A stretch of 64,000 nt of DNA, from positions 265,168 through 329,167 of the forward strand of contig NZ_AZDV01000005.1 in NCBI RefSeq assembly GCF_001434835.1. The letters run 5' to 3'. Below are positions 24,896 to 33,013 of the stretch, piece after piece. The notes beneath the pieces were generated by a model. The model did not search any database, had not been told where the DNA came from, and saw only the letters and a program-made list of their open reading frames with translations. A program made the translations under genes and the position numbers. Position 1 is the first letter of the stretch. Each line of letters opens with the position of its first letter. The stretch is from Levilactobacillus acidifarinae DSM 19394 = JCM 15949 (GTDB taxonomy: Bacteria; Bacillota; Bacilli; Lactobacillales; Lactobacillaceae).

Positions 24896-25789
24896 TTAGT
24901 TGCTAGCCCCGTCAAACCCAATAAAGGTGTAATACGGGACGCCGCTGACGAGGTAGAGACTGTCGAAGGTCCCGGCCACGCCCTTGAGCGGGTTGCCTAA
25001 GATGTGCTGTGGGTTGTGCAAGTTCTCAATGGTTAACTTGTACTGTTGCAAGCCGGTTCGGCTGACCCGTTTCAAATTAAACCCGCGCAGGTCGTGGGCG
25101 AAGTACAGGTCGCGGTACGGGTCGTGAAAGGTAGTCCGGGTGATCTTGGCCTGCGTGTCAGGCCGTTGGTAGAAGCCTAAATTAGCGTTGGCGTTGGCGT
25201 CATAACTCAGAAGCTCGACGACGCCGTCCGGGGTGATTCGCAGGCTAGTTTGCGTGGGCTCGGCCGGACTCAGTGCCGCCGCGATGCCCCCGGCATACAG
25301 GTCACCGTGACTGTAGGCCACCATGTACTTGGGACAGGCCACCCGTTTGAAGGCCGTGAGTTGGGTGCCGCTGATTACCGTGGGCGTGGCGTCCGTGTCG
25401 GCAATCGGGTCGACCGTGTAGCCCTTGGGTTGAACGCGACTCAGTAAGGCGTAGCTTAACCGCGAACTGTAGAGTAGTAGGGCTTGTTGGAGGTGGTTAC
25501 CGACCTTTTGGGTGGTCAGGTAACCGGCCACCGTGGTGCCCTGGGGTAACGTGAGTTGGCGTTGCTTCGTGTGACCGTCGTGGTAGGTCGGCCGGTACTG
25601 GACCGTAACCGTGGTCGGGCGAGTCGTTTGGTAATACTCGCTGAGGTTGAGGTAGTCGGTGCTGGCCGTGTAGTGGCCGACTTTGACCAGCGACCCCGGT
25701 AGTTCGGTTTGGGCGTGGGCGATAGTCCCCCCACCGCAAACGCTGCTGCCTAGAAGCAGGGCCAAGCCCCATTTTAAAATTGTTCGCAT
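24896..25789 (-). CDS. Secreted protein of unknown function
   Basis: This 297-aa protein has a signal peptide (MRTILKWGLALLLGSSVCGGG, cleavage near AHAQ). The rest is Tyr/Thr-rich and beta-like, with no recognised domain and no LPxTG or membrane anchor at the C-terminus, so it is probably released. The ATG at 25789 is chosen because GGAGG lies about 11 nt upstream and the signal peptide begins there; the frame extends 46 codons upstream through the parS-like site, which is unlikely to be coding. Ends at a strong terminator. Confidence 0.72.
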   Translation of the reverse strand: MRTILKWGLALLLGSSVCGGGTIAHAQTELPGSLVKVGHYTASTDYLNLSEYYQTTRPTTVTVQYRPTYHDGHTKQRQLTLPQGTTVAGYLTTQKVGNHLQQALLLYSSRLSYALLSRVQPKGYTVDPIADTDATPTVISGTQLTAFKRVACPKYMVAYSHGDLYAGGIAAALSPAEPTQTSLRITPDGVVELLSYDANANANLGFYQRPDTQAKITRTTFHDPYRDLYFAHDLRGFNLKRVSRTGLQQYKLTIENLHNPQHILGNPLKGVAGTFDSLYLVSGVPYYTFIGFDGASN

Positions 25790-25870
25790 ACCGTGACGGA
25801 CCTCCTCAAAAAGTTCAATAGCGTTATTATACGTCAAATGAGGGTGAGAAAGGCCGAACTTGTTAGAGAT

Positions 25871-25886
25871 TGTTTCACGTGGAACA
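25871..25886. other. parS: Second parS-like site
   Basis: TGTTTCACGTGGAACA differs from the perfect palindrome at one position. Its reverse complement, TGTTCCACGTGAAACA, fits the degenerate Bacillus-type parS consensus TGTTNCACGTGAAACA. It lies between the secreted protein gene and the MFS terminator, 9.4 kb from the first site. Confidence 0.85.
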
Positions 25887-25918
25887 AAAAACGTCCGTTG
25901 GTAAGTGCCAACGAACGT
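25885..25918 (-). terminator. Terminator of the first MFS gene
   Basis: Minus strand ACGTTCGTTGG and CCAACGGACGT form a stem with a 6-nt loop, followed by TTTTTTGTT. It abuts the parS-like site. Confidence 0.85.
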
Positions 25919-25932
25919 GATTAACAAGTTAA

Positions 25933-27150
25933 TTACCGGGTGACCGGGGCTAAGCGGCGCAGGTTAGGGATGGAGAGCATGGCGGCCAGACTGATGAGGT
26001 AGAGAATTGCTAAAAAACTCATGACCATCAAGAGGGTTCCGTGATCCATCAAAAAGCCGATGACCACCGACGAGAAGCCACCAATCAACCGACCCACGTT
26101 AACGATAAAGTTATTGGCCGTGGTCCGAATCTCGGTGGGATACAGGCGGCTGACGATGGCACCGTAACCGCCGTACATCCCGTCGGAGAAGAACCCCAAC
26201 GTGGCGCCCGCCAGAAACAGGGTGAGCCGGTTAGTCGTGAGAAGAATGCCAAACAAGGCGACCGCCGCGGCCAGGAGAAAGAGCCCAAAGGCTAATCGCG
26301 GACCGAAGTGATCCAGAACGTGGCCGAAGACCAACATCCCCAAACTCATACCGAGAATCGTGACAATCATCCAGCCGGACGACCCCGCGACGGTCAGACC
26401 CAACCGTTTTTGCATGATCGACGGTAACCAGTTCATCAGGCCGTAATACCCGGCAATCTGCACGGTGGTCATGACCATCAGCGCACAGGTCTGGTGGGTT
26501 AACCGGGGCGTGGCGAATAACCGTCGGAGTTGCACGGGTTTGCGGGCGCGCTGGGCGGACTTAAAGGCGTCACTTTCGTGGAGGTGGCGGCGAATAAAGT
26601 AGATTAAGGCGACCGGAACCAGGCCGAAGACAAATAGGGCGTGCCAGCCCAACGACGGGATGATTAACGCCGCGGCAATCGCGGCGAGAATGGCCCCGCA
26701 CTGGCCACCGATTGCGGCTAATGACGAGAGCTTGCCCAGCTGACGGGCCGGAAAGTTTTCAGCAATCAGGGTAATCCCCACGCCGTATTCGCCACCGGAC
26801 CCCACCCCGGATAGGAAGCGGAAGAGGTACAGGAGCGCCAGGTTATTGGCCACGGCCATGGCCGCCGTGGCGAACGCGAAGATGAAGATGGTGTAGGTGA
26901 AGACCTTGATCCGGCCGTAGTGGTCGGCAATTAGGCCGAACCCGAGGCCCCCGATTAAGGTGCCCAGGTTACTGATCGACGAAATCAACCCGGCCTGCGC
27001 CCCGGTAATATGTAGGGTCGCGATGATGGACGCTAGGGCAAACGAGAGAAACATGACGTCCATGTGTTCCAACGCAAAGCCCGCCGACGTGGACGCTAAC
27101 GTCCATTTTTGTGACGCGGTAAAACGAGAATGTGATGATGTGGTTTCCAT
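25933..27150 (-). CDS. MFS transporter, aromatic/organic acid:H+ symporter-like (copy A)
   Basis: This 405-aa permease has 12 hydrophobic segments, the MFS signature GLIADHYGRIKVF between helices 2 and 3, and the DVMFLSFALASII segment in helix 1. The FRFLSGVGSGGEYG segment in helix 4 is typical of sugar-porter or aromatic acid:H+ symporter (AAHS) branches. The ATG at 27150 has GGAGG 8 nt upstream. A close paralogue lies just upstream in the same orientation. There is no linked enzyme to reveal the substrate. Confidence 0.87.
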   Translation of the reverse strand: METTSSHSRFTASQKWTLASTSAGFALEHMDVMFLSFALASIIATLHITGAQAGLISSISNLGTLIGGLGFGLIADHYGRIKVFTYTIFIFAFATAAMAVANNLALLYLFRFLSGVGSGGEYGVGITLIAENFPARQLGKLSSLAAIGGQCGAILAAIAAALIIPSLGWHALFVFGLVPVALIYFIRRHLHESDAFKSAQRARKPVQLRRLFATPRLTHQTCALMVMTTVQIAGYYGLMNWLPSIMQKRLGLTVAGSSGWMIVTILGMSLGMLVFGHVLDHFGPRLAFGLFLLAAAVALFGILLTTNRLTLFLAGATLGFFSDGMYGGYGAIVSRLYPTEIRTTANNFIVNVGRLIGGFSSVVIGFLMDHGTLLMVMSFLAILYLISLAAMLSIPNLRRLAPVTR

Positions 27151-27274
27151 AGAATCGACCTCCAAAAGAAGCGCTCACGGGCGCTTTTTATTTTGCGGAC
27201 AAACTTAGTCTTGAAACCAGTCTGGGCCGGTCGCCCGCCGTCTGTCACGGGCTTAGCCTGGAAACGCAGGTTAA

Positions 27275-27305
27275 CAAAAAAAGTCCCACCACGGTTGGCA
27301 GGACT
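27275..27305 (-). terminator. Terminator between the tandem MFS genes
   Basis: Minus strand AGTCCTGCC and GGTGGGACT bound a short loop, followed by seven T. Each MFS gene is therefore a separate transcription unit. Confidence 0.8.
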
Positions 27306-27316
27306 AAATATTGAGA

Positions 27317-28555
27317 TTAAGCACGACCGTTGCTGGGGGCCAGACGTCGGAGGGCCGGAATGGTGAGCATGATGGTCAGGCTGAGAAGGTACAACAGGGA
27401 GAGAAACCCCATGACCACCAGTAAGTTGTAGTGGTCCATCAAAAAGCCGATGACCACCGACGAGAAGCCCCCCACGGCCCGCCCCACGTTGACAATCAGG
27501 TTATTAGCCGTTGAGCGAATCTCGGTGGGGTACAGGCGGCTGATGACGGCCCCGTACCCGCCGAACATCCCGTTAGAAAAGAAACCCAGCACGGCACCGG
27601 CCAGTAGGAGGGTCGCCTGATTGGTGGCTAGCGTGATCCCGAAGACGGCGATCGCGGCGGCCAGTAAGAAGAGGCCGAACGCCCGTCGGGGACCAAAGTA
27701 GTCCAGGATACTCCCGAAAGTGAGCATCCCCAGGCTCATCCCGAAGATGGTCGCAATCATCCAGACGGCCGAACCAGAAACACTGAGGCCTAACTTTTGT
27801 TGCATGATTGCCGGTAGCCAGTTCATCAAGCCGAAGTACCCGGCGATTTGAACCACGACCATCACCATCAGGGCGACCGTTTGGTAGGCGAGTTGTGGGG
27901 TTTTAAATAAGGCACTGAGACGGACCGGTTGCCGGTTGCGGGACCGGTGTTTCGCTTGGGTAAACTCGGCACTTTCGTGGAGGTGTCGGCGGATAAAGTA
28001 GGTCAGGGCCACGGGGACTAGGCCGAAGACAAACAGGGCCTGCCAGCCCAACTTGGGGATGATCAGGGCCGCGGCAATCGCAGCTAGAACGGCACCCAAC
28101 TGCCCGCCGATTGCGGCCAGCGAAGTCATTTTCCCAATCTTGTCGTGGTCAAAGCTTTCGGCAATCAGCGTGATGCCCACGCCGTACTCGCCCCCGGCGC
28201 CGACGCCGGCCAGAAAGCGGAAGACGTAAACGGCCGTAAGACTGTGGGCGAACGCCATGGCCGCCGTGGCGATGGCGAAGATGAAGACGGTATGCGAGAA
28301 GACCTTGACCCGGCCGAACCGATCGGCCAAGATGCCAAACAAAAGGCCACCCGCTAACATGCCCAGGTTGGTGACGGAAGCAATCAAGCCGGCTTGGGTC
28401 CCGCTGAGGTGTAAATCAGCGATGATCGACGACAACGCGAAGGAGAGAAACATGACGTCCATGTTCTCCAAGGCAAAGCCGGCCGAGGTTGAAGCAATCG
28501 TCCACTTCTGGGGCGTAGTTAGCGCGTGGCGCGCAGGGGTAGTGCGAGTTTCCAT
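27317..28555 (-). CDS. MFS transporter, aromatic/organic acid:H+ symporter-like (copy B)
   Basis: This 412-aa paralogue of the downstream transporter is strongly similar over its whole length: shared WTIASTSAGFALE versus WTLASTSAGFALE, FGILADRFGRVKVF, and FLAGVGAGGEYGVGITLIAE. The start ATG at 28555 has GGAGG 8 nt upstream. It is slightly longer because of a basic insertion (KHRSRNRQPVRL) in the central loop. The pair arose by tandem duplication and could have different substrates or promoters. Both retain the motif A residues and look functional. Confidence 0.87.
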   Translation of the reverse strand: METRTTPARHALTTPQKWTIASTSAGFALENMDVMFLSFALSSIIADLHLSGTQAGLIASVTNLGMLAGGLLFGILADRFGRVKVFSHTVFIFAIATAAMAFAHSLTAVYVFRFLAGVGAGGEYGVGITLIAESFDHDKIGKMTSLAAIGGQLGAVLAAIAAALIIPKLGWQALFVFGLVPVALTYFIRRHLHESAEFTQAKHRSRNRQPVRLSALFKTPQLAYQTVALMVMVVVQIAGYFGLMNWLPAIMQQKLGLSVSGSAVWMIATIFGMSLGMLTFGSILDYFGPRRAFGLFLLAAAIAVFGITLATNQATLLLAGAVLGFFSNGMFGGYGAVISRLYPTEIRSTANNLIVNVGRAVGGFSSVVIGFLMDHYNLLVVMGFLSLLYLLSLTIMLTIPALRRLAPSNGRA

Positions 28556-28711
28556 ATCGAGTTCCTCCAAAATTGATGCTCACGGGCACCGTTTATTTTG
28601 TTGCATTGCTCATTATTCTGCCACGAATGTTGAGCGAACGCAAGGGGGAATTTTACGGGTTGACGGCTACACTTTTTCCGCGTAAACTCAACGGCAATTA
28701 AAACTTTAAAC

Positions 28712-28797
28712 TAGTCCTGTGAGGCTAATAAGGGGATCGGTGACCCGTTTTTTGACGGGCGAAGACCGCTTAGCCACGGGGCTGGGCGGTCTTTTTT
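28712..28797 (+). promoter_or_regulatory. PyrR-dependent attenuator before pyrFE
   Basis: The conserved PyrR RNA-binding loop is visible as AGTCCTGTGAGGCTAATAAG (from 28713), followed by a second hairpin (CCCG-TTTTTTGA-CGGG). A terminator comes next, with stem arms AAGACCGC (28762-28769) and GCGGTCTT (28786-28793) and a run of T. UMP-bound PyrR should stabilise the anti-antiterminator and stop transcription before pyrF. No pyrR gene is in the window. Confidence 0.85.
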
Positions 28798-28817
28798 GGA
28801 CCAGAAAGGGGCGCACC

Positions 28818-29528
28818 ATGCGACCAGTGATTATCGCACTCGATTTTCCCAGTCAGGCCACGGCCTTGGACTTCTTGACGCCGTTTGCCCAGACACCTAA
28901 CCTGTTTGTGAAGGTGGGAATGGAGCTCTTTTACACGGCGGGGCCGGAGATCCTAAAAGCTTTACGGCAGCGCGGAATTCAGGTGTTTTTGGATCTGAAA
29001 TGTTACGACATTCCCCACACGGTTGAACAGACCATGGCTCAGCTGGGGCGGCAGGGCGTGGCGCTGGTCACGATTCACGCGGCGGGCGGCGCGGCCATGA
29101 TAAACGCGGCGAAACGCGGCCTGGTGACGGGGGCTCAAGCCGCGGGCGTGACGCCAGCGAAGTTACTGGCGGTCACCCAACTGACCTCGACCACGGAAAC
29201 GCAGATGCAAACCGAACAATTAGTTCAGGCGGATATGCCGACGGCGGTGCAGCACCTCGCTCGGCTAGCGTGGCAGAACGGCGCGGACGGCGTGATTGCC
29301 GCGGCGCCGGAAGACCCGGTGATTCACGCGGCCACGGCCCCCGACTTTCTGTGCATCAACCCGGGAATCCGGTTGGCGGCTGACGCGGTCGACGACCAAA
29401 AGCGGGTGGTAACGCCCGGTCGGGCCGCCGAGTTAGGCAGTAACGGGTTGGTGGTTGGCCGGTCGATCACGCGGGCCCAAGACCCGGTGGCGGCGTATCA
29501 ACGGATTTTACAAGAATGGGGAGACTAA
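28818..29528 (+). CDS. pyrF: Orotidine 5'-phosphate decarboxylase
   Basis: This 236-aa enzyme makes UMP, the last step of pyrimidine synthesis. The catalytic Asp-Lys-Asp array is in FLDLKCYDIPHTV. The phosphate-binding C-terminal segments PGIRL and VVGRSIT are present. The ATG at 28818 is chosen because AAAGGGG lies 7-8 nt upstream and the longer open frame runs back through the PyrR leader. pyrE follows after 3 nt; the other pyr genes are not in the window. Confidence 0.94.
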   Translation: MRPVIIALDFPSQATALDFLTPFAQTPNLFVKVGMELFYTAGPEILKALRQRGIQVFLDLKCYDIPHTVEQTMAQLGRQGVALVTIHAAGGAAMINAAKRGLVTGAQAAGVTPAKLLAVTQLTSTTETQMQTEQLVQADMPTAVQHLARLAWQNGADGVIAAAPEDPVIHAATAPDFLCINPGIRLAADAVDDQKRVVTPGRAAELGSNGLVVGRSITRAQDPVAAYQRILQEWGD

Positions 29529-29531
29529 AGG

Positions 29532-30167
29532 ATGACGACACGAGCAGCACAAATTGCAACGGACTTGTTACGGATTCAGGCGGTCACGTTACGGCCCAGC
29601 CAGCCGTTTCTGTGGGCCAGTGGGATGCACGCGCCCATTTACACGGATAACCGCCGGACCATCGCCTTTCCGGCGGTCCGGACGCATATTGCGGACGGTT
29701 TGACGACGATGATCACCGAGTTGTATCCCAACGCGACGGTGATTGGGGGCGTGGCGACGGCGGGCATTCCCCACGCGGCACTGGTGGCCGATCGGTTGGG
29801 GTTGCCGATGAACTACGTACGGTCCAAGCCCAAGGACCACGGCACCGGCAAGCAGATTGAAGGCGAGCTAGCGACCAGCGATCAGGTCGTGTTGATTGAC
29901 GACCTGATTTCGACCGGGGGCAGCGTCTTGAGTGCCGCCAAGGCCGTTCAGGCGGCGGGGGCGACGGTTTTGGGCATCGTGGCCATCTTCTCCTACGAAT
30001 TACCCGATAGTAGGGCCAATTTTGCGGCGGCTGGCCTGTCGTTACATACGCTGACCACTTACAGCGCCTTAATTGCGGCGGCCGAGGCGGCGGGCGACGT
30101 GACTTCGGCCGAAAAAGCGTCTTTGCAGGCGTGGCGCCAGGATCCTTGGCATTGGCAGGGCGTTTAA
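29532..30167 (+). CDS. pyrE: Orotate phosphoribosyltransferase
   Basis: This 211-aa enzyme adds PRPP to orotate. The PRPP-binding motif is VVLIDDLISTGGS. The orotate-side loop KPKDHGTGKQIEG and the segment GGVATAGIPHA are conserved. It is coupled to pyrF, with only 3 nt between them, under the PyrR attenuator. A perfect terminator follows. Confidence 0.95.
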   Translation: MTTRAAQIATDLLRIQAVTLRPSQPFLWASGMHAPIYTDNRRTIAFPAVRTHIADGLTTMITELYPNATVIGGVATAGIPHAALVADRLGLPMNYVRSKPKDHGTGKQIEGELATSDQVVLIDDLISTGGSVLSAAKAVQAAGATVLGIVAIFSYELPDSRANFAAAGLSLHTLTTYSALIAAAEAAGDVTSAEKASLQAWRQDPWHWQGV

Positions 30168-30192
30168 CATTTGTTATCAATGATTATTAATA

Positions 30193-30233
30193 ATAAAAAG
30201 GCTACCAGTTTAATTAAACTGGTAGCCTTTTTG
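30193..30233. terminator. Bidirectional terminator, pyrE / marR
   Basis: AAAAAGGCTACCAGTTTA and its exact complement form an 18-bp perfect stem with A/T tracts on both sides. Confidence 0.95.
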
Positions 30234-30235
30234 CT

Positions 30236-30718
30236 TTAAGATAACTGTTCCTCAAATTGGGTGAGATCGGTCAAAAAGCGCAGGACCACAGAGAGTTCTT
30301 CTGGGCTGTAGTGGCCCTTCAGTTGGGTAATCAATTGCTGATTGAGGACCCGATGCATGGCATCATGCTGTTGAGCAATTGTACGACCGGTCGGGGTAAG
30401 TTGATAGAATATTTTTTTATGATCGGTTGGTTTTTGAAAGGTTTGGAGAAGTCCCTGAGTGACCAATTTCTTGGCTGCCCGGGTCACGCCACCGCGAGTC
30501 ACCCCTAATTGTTGTGCCAGTACGATCCCGGTTAACGGTTCAGTTTGTAGGGCGGATAGCAGATGCAGTCCTACAATCGAAATGTCAGGAAGCTTAACCT
30601 TTAATTGTGGGTCGGTCAGGCGCTGAATAATCCAATTTTGCTCAGCCGTAGTCGATTCACGACTTGTACGAATGGCTTTGATTTGGTCTAAGATGGCCTG
30701 TTCAGTGTGGACGTTCAT
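30236..30718 (-). CDS. MarR family transcriptional regulator
   Basis: This 160-aa winged-helix regulator shows the DNA-binding helices GIVLAQQLGVTRGGVTRAAK (about residues 80-100) and the wing FQKPTDHKKIFYQLT. AAAGGAG is 8 nt before the ATG. It is the second gene of a two-gene unit behind an azoreductase-like gene, with 39 nt between them. The paired TGTTG-N5-CAACA sites upstream of that unit make autoregulation by this protein the simplest model. Confidence 0.88.
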   Translation of the reverse strand: MNVHTEQAILDQIKAIRTSRESTTAEQNWIIQRLTDPQLKVKLPDISIVGLHLLSALQTEPLTGIVLAQQLGVTRGGVTRAAKKLVTQGLLQTFQKPTDHKKIFYQLTPTGRTIAQQHDAMHRVLNQQLITQLKGHYSPEELSVVLRFLTDLTQFEEQLS

Positions 30719-30757
30719 CGAACCACTCCTTTCTACAGTAAGTCCATTATACCGAAA

Positions 30758-31399
30758 TTAGAAAGTGTCTGCGAGAACCCGTGCCTGATGTTGAGCGTCA
30801 GTTACCAATTGTGGCCGTTGACTGGCTAATTGATCAAGGCCTTCGATAAATAGGGATTGGTAAGCGGTAATGCCGTAAAGTTGGGTGATATCTTGTAAGT
30901 AGGCGTCGCCGAATTCAGTCTGGTTGAGTTCAGGATGGGCGGAACTGTGATAGAAGCCGCCGGCAGATTGAATGTGGAGAACCTTGGTATTCGGGAGTAA
31001 GCCCACGGGGCCTTGGGGGGTGTACTTGAAAGTTTGCCGAGCCACAGCAGTCAGATCAATGTATTGTTTGAGTTCGGCGGGTAAAAAGTGGTTGTACATT
31101 GGGTTAACGAAAACGACTTTATCGGCGTGCATAAATTCGGCTAACCAGGCTTGGTGCCGTGTCAGCGTTTGAGATTCAGTCGTAGTTAATGGCTCACCAA
31201 GTTTTTGTTTGCGCCAGGCCTCAAAGACCGTATTACCTAAAGCTGGAACGGGATCGTTAGTGGCGTAGAGATCCCGGACGGTTACGGTGTCGGTCGGATG
31301 GGCTTGTTGATAGGCAGTCCGAAAGGTTGTGGCAACGGTTAATGCGACACTAGCGGCTGGGGTGTGGGGGTGAGCGAGAATCATTAATAAATTAGTCAT
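30758..31399 (-). CDS. FMN-dependent NADH-azoreductase / quinone reductase family
   Basis: This 213-aa flavodoxin-like protein has the N-terminal ILAHPHTPAAS loop, the VVFVNPMYNHFLPAELKQYIDL core and SAGGFYHSS. That is the AzoR pattern. Such enzymes reduce quinones or azo compounds with NADH by two-electron transfer and protect against thiol-reactive electrophiles. It precedes a marR gene in the same unit, and its promoter is strong and flanked by operator-like repeats. The physiological substrate is probably a quinone rather than an azo dye (inference). Confidence 0.88.
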   Translation of the reverse strand: MTNLLMILAHPHTPAASVALTVATTFRTAYQQAHPTDTVTVRDLYATNDPVPALGNTVFEAWRKQKLGEPLTTTESQTLTRHQAWLAEFMHADKVVFVNPMYNHFLPAELKQYIDLTAVARQTFKYTPQGPVGLLPNTKVLHIQSAGGFYHSSAHPELNQTEFGDAYLQDITQLYGITAYQSLFIEGLDQLASQRPQLVTDAQHQARVLADTF

Positions 31400-31420
31400 A
31401 AGAAAAACTCCTTTATATTT

Positions 31421-31465
31421 TGTTGATGAGCAACATTATAGAATTCGTATTGTTGCTTGTCAACA
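31421..31465 (-). promoter_or_regulatory. Consensus promoter overlapped by two MarR-like operators
   Basis: On the minus strand, TTGACA (plus 31458-31463) and TATAAT (plus 31435-31440) are separated by exactly 17 bp, a perfect sigma-A promoter. Two 15-bp palindromes TGTTG-N5-CAACA lie at 31421-31435 and 31451-31465. One covers the -35 and the other the -10 end and start region; their centres are 30 bp apart, about three DNA turns. Confidence 0.8.
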
Positions 31466-31564
31466 AAAATGATAAAAATAAAAACGACTACCTAAATAGG
31501 CAGTCGTCATTTTTGGCTTTTGTGAAGCTAAATTCAGGGCTAAATAAAAAGTTATAAGAAGTCG

Positions 31565-32344
31565 TTAGAAATGGTCCCACGGGTCATGGTCGCCGCCCAT
31601 CCAGCGGCCCCACATGTAACCACTGTACATATCGGCGCCCGCGTGGGGATCGCCCACGAAGGTCGGGTGGCGAAAGGCCTTGAGAATTTTGAGCAGGACC
31701 CAGAGCAAAAACGGGGAAAGAATCCAAAAACTGACCCAACCCCAGCCTAACCCGGGGGTGATCTTGGCGGGTTTGGCGATGTGCCTGGTAATAAACTTCT
31801 GGTAACGGTTGAAGAAGGTCATGGCGGACTGCGCCGTTCCCTGTTTGTTTGAGAGCCGACGCGTCAACTGCCACTTCTGAAAGTCGGAAACGCCCTTGGT
31901 CAGGTTATCGGACGGATCAATCACCGTGTGCCACCCGTTGTCGGGATAAATAATAATGACCGAAACCTTGTCGTGGAGCCGTTTAGTGGCTTGAGCCGCG
32001 GCGTATTCCTGGTCCCCGGTCGAGGCGGTCGGGTCCACGGCTTGTTGGCCCAGTTGTTGGAAGTGCTGGTCTACCAGGGCGTTGCCCGGCGTATCGAAGG
32101 GATTACTATAATCGAAGCCTAGCGTGGCAGATGCGGGCAGTTGGGCGTAGGTGTACACCCACAGTTGCGGGCGGTTGCGTGTCCGTTGCCAGCGTTGGTT
32201 GGTTTGAATGATTTGTTGACGTTGCTGGGGCGAAAGAATCCCCAACTGGTCGTGAATATAGGGGGAGGCGTGGGCGGTCATTGACAGGCCGAGGCTTCCT
32301 AATAAGCAGATTCCCATGACGAGTAGCAGTCTTTTCCAGGACAT
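31565..32344 (-). CDS. Membrane-anchored TPM (YgcG-like) domain protein
   Basis: This 259-aa protein has a signal peptide (LLLVMGICLLGSLGLSMTAHA). The TPM-like domain begins YIHDQLGILSPQQRQQI and continues to about residue 170. A membrane helix (WVSFWILSPFLLWVLLKIL) and a short Gly/Asp/His-rich tail follow, so the TPM domain faces outside. TPM-domain proteins have been linked to membrane-protein quality control and phosphatase-like activity; the role here is unknown. The start at 32344 has GGGAG about 9-11 nt upstream. Confidence 0.78.
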   Translation of the reverse strand: MSWKRLLLVMGICLLGSLGLSMTAHASPYIHDQLGILSPQQRQQIIQTNQRWQRTRNRPQLWVYTYAQLPASATLGFDYSNPFDTPGNALVDQHFQQLGQQAVDPTASTGDQEYAAAQATKRLHDKVSVIIIYPDNGWHTVIDPSDNLTKGVSDFQKWQLTRRLSNKQGTAQSAMTFFNRYQKFITRHIAKPAKITPGLGWGWVSFWILSPFLLWVLLKILKAFRHPTFVGDPHAGADMYSGYMWGRWMGGDHDPWDHF

Positions 32345-32416
32345 AAGTGGCACTCCCTTCACTGATGAATGGTGCGGTTACCTTCATTATACTAAAGTCG
32401 TGATGGGGTGGATGAA

Positions 32417-32453
32417 CAAAATACGCGCGGCCGTCGTTGGTCGCGCGTATTTG
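32417..32453 (-). terminator. Terminator of the 140-aa secreted protein gene
   Basis: AAATACGCGCG and CGCGCGTATTT flank a 12-nt loop right after the stop codon. Confidence 0.8.
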
Positions 32454-32456
32454 TGA

Positions 32457-32879
32457 TTAGCGTTTAAAAATGGTGGCACCGAACGACTCGTCACCGGTGT
32501 AGTTGCCTTTCAGTTGTCCGATGTGTTTTGGAATGAAGTCGAAATGCTTCTTATTAAAAATCTTGATTTTAATTGGTGCAGAGCTCTTTTTGGAATAGTG
32601 TATCCGGCCGTAATACACTTTGGAACTATGCTTCTTCAGACCGGATAACCGCCAAGTGTAGTGACCTAAAGCGCTGCTATGTAGGGACATGTGGTTGCCC
32701 TTAAACGTGGTCTTGTCGTGGTAACCGCCCTGGGAGCCGTCAGTCAGCCGATAAAAGGTGTGGTGGCGAATGTAGCTGGGTAGGTAGGTGGTTTTAGCGC
32801 TGGCCGATGGGGTAGACATTAGGCAGCCGGTTAAGCCTAAGGCGAACGCTGCGGCCGTTACAATAAGTTGTTTTTTCAT
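32457..32879 (-). CDS. Small secreted protein of unknown function, possible lipoprotein
   Basis: This 140-aa protein has an export signal that can be read two ways. GLTGC fits a lipobox with Cys at about residue 19, and SASA further on fits signal peptidase I. The mature domain is rich in His, Lys, Tyr and Ser and beta-like (HYTWRLSGLKKH, KVYYGRIHYSKK). No known domain is recognised. GGAGG lies 8 nt before the ATG. It resembles in style the secreted orphan at 17716-18186. Confidence 0.72.
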   Translation of the reverse strand: MKKQLIVTAAAFALGLTGCLMSTPSASAKTTYLPSYIRHHTFYRLTDGSQGGYHDKTTFKGNHMSLHSSALGHYTWRLSGLKKHSSKVYYGRIHYSKKSSAPIKIKIFNKKHFDFIPKHIGQLKGNYTGDESFGATIFKR

Positions 32880-32972
32880 GAATTGACCTCCTCATAGTCT
32901 GCCTCTAGTATGCGAACTTGAAGGGGGAAAAGCAATGGCTGTTGTACCAATTAATCTATTAATAATTACGCC

Positions 32973-33003
32973 AAAAAAGGAGCCCGTTCGGTTGAACGGC
33001 TCC
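32973..33003 (-). terminator. Terminator of the 90-aa membrane protein gene
   Basis: GGAGCCGTTC and GAACGGGCTCC form a stem with a 4-nt loop, followed by TTTTTTGG on the minus strand. Confidence 0.82.
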
Positions 33004-33013
33004 CATAGATCCG

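Noticed and set aside
25790..25927. 46-residue N-terminal extension of the 24896 secreted protein
   Set aside because: It runs through the parS-like site and the MFS terminator region and would hide the signal peptide.
28719..28817. N-terminal extension of PyrF
   Set aside because: It covers the PyrR-binding loop and attenuator, which are RNA elements.
29713..30180. 155-codon minus-strand frame opposite pyrE
   Set aside because: Shadow of the pyrE reading frame: Arg/Pro-rich composition, no ribosome binding site.
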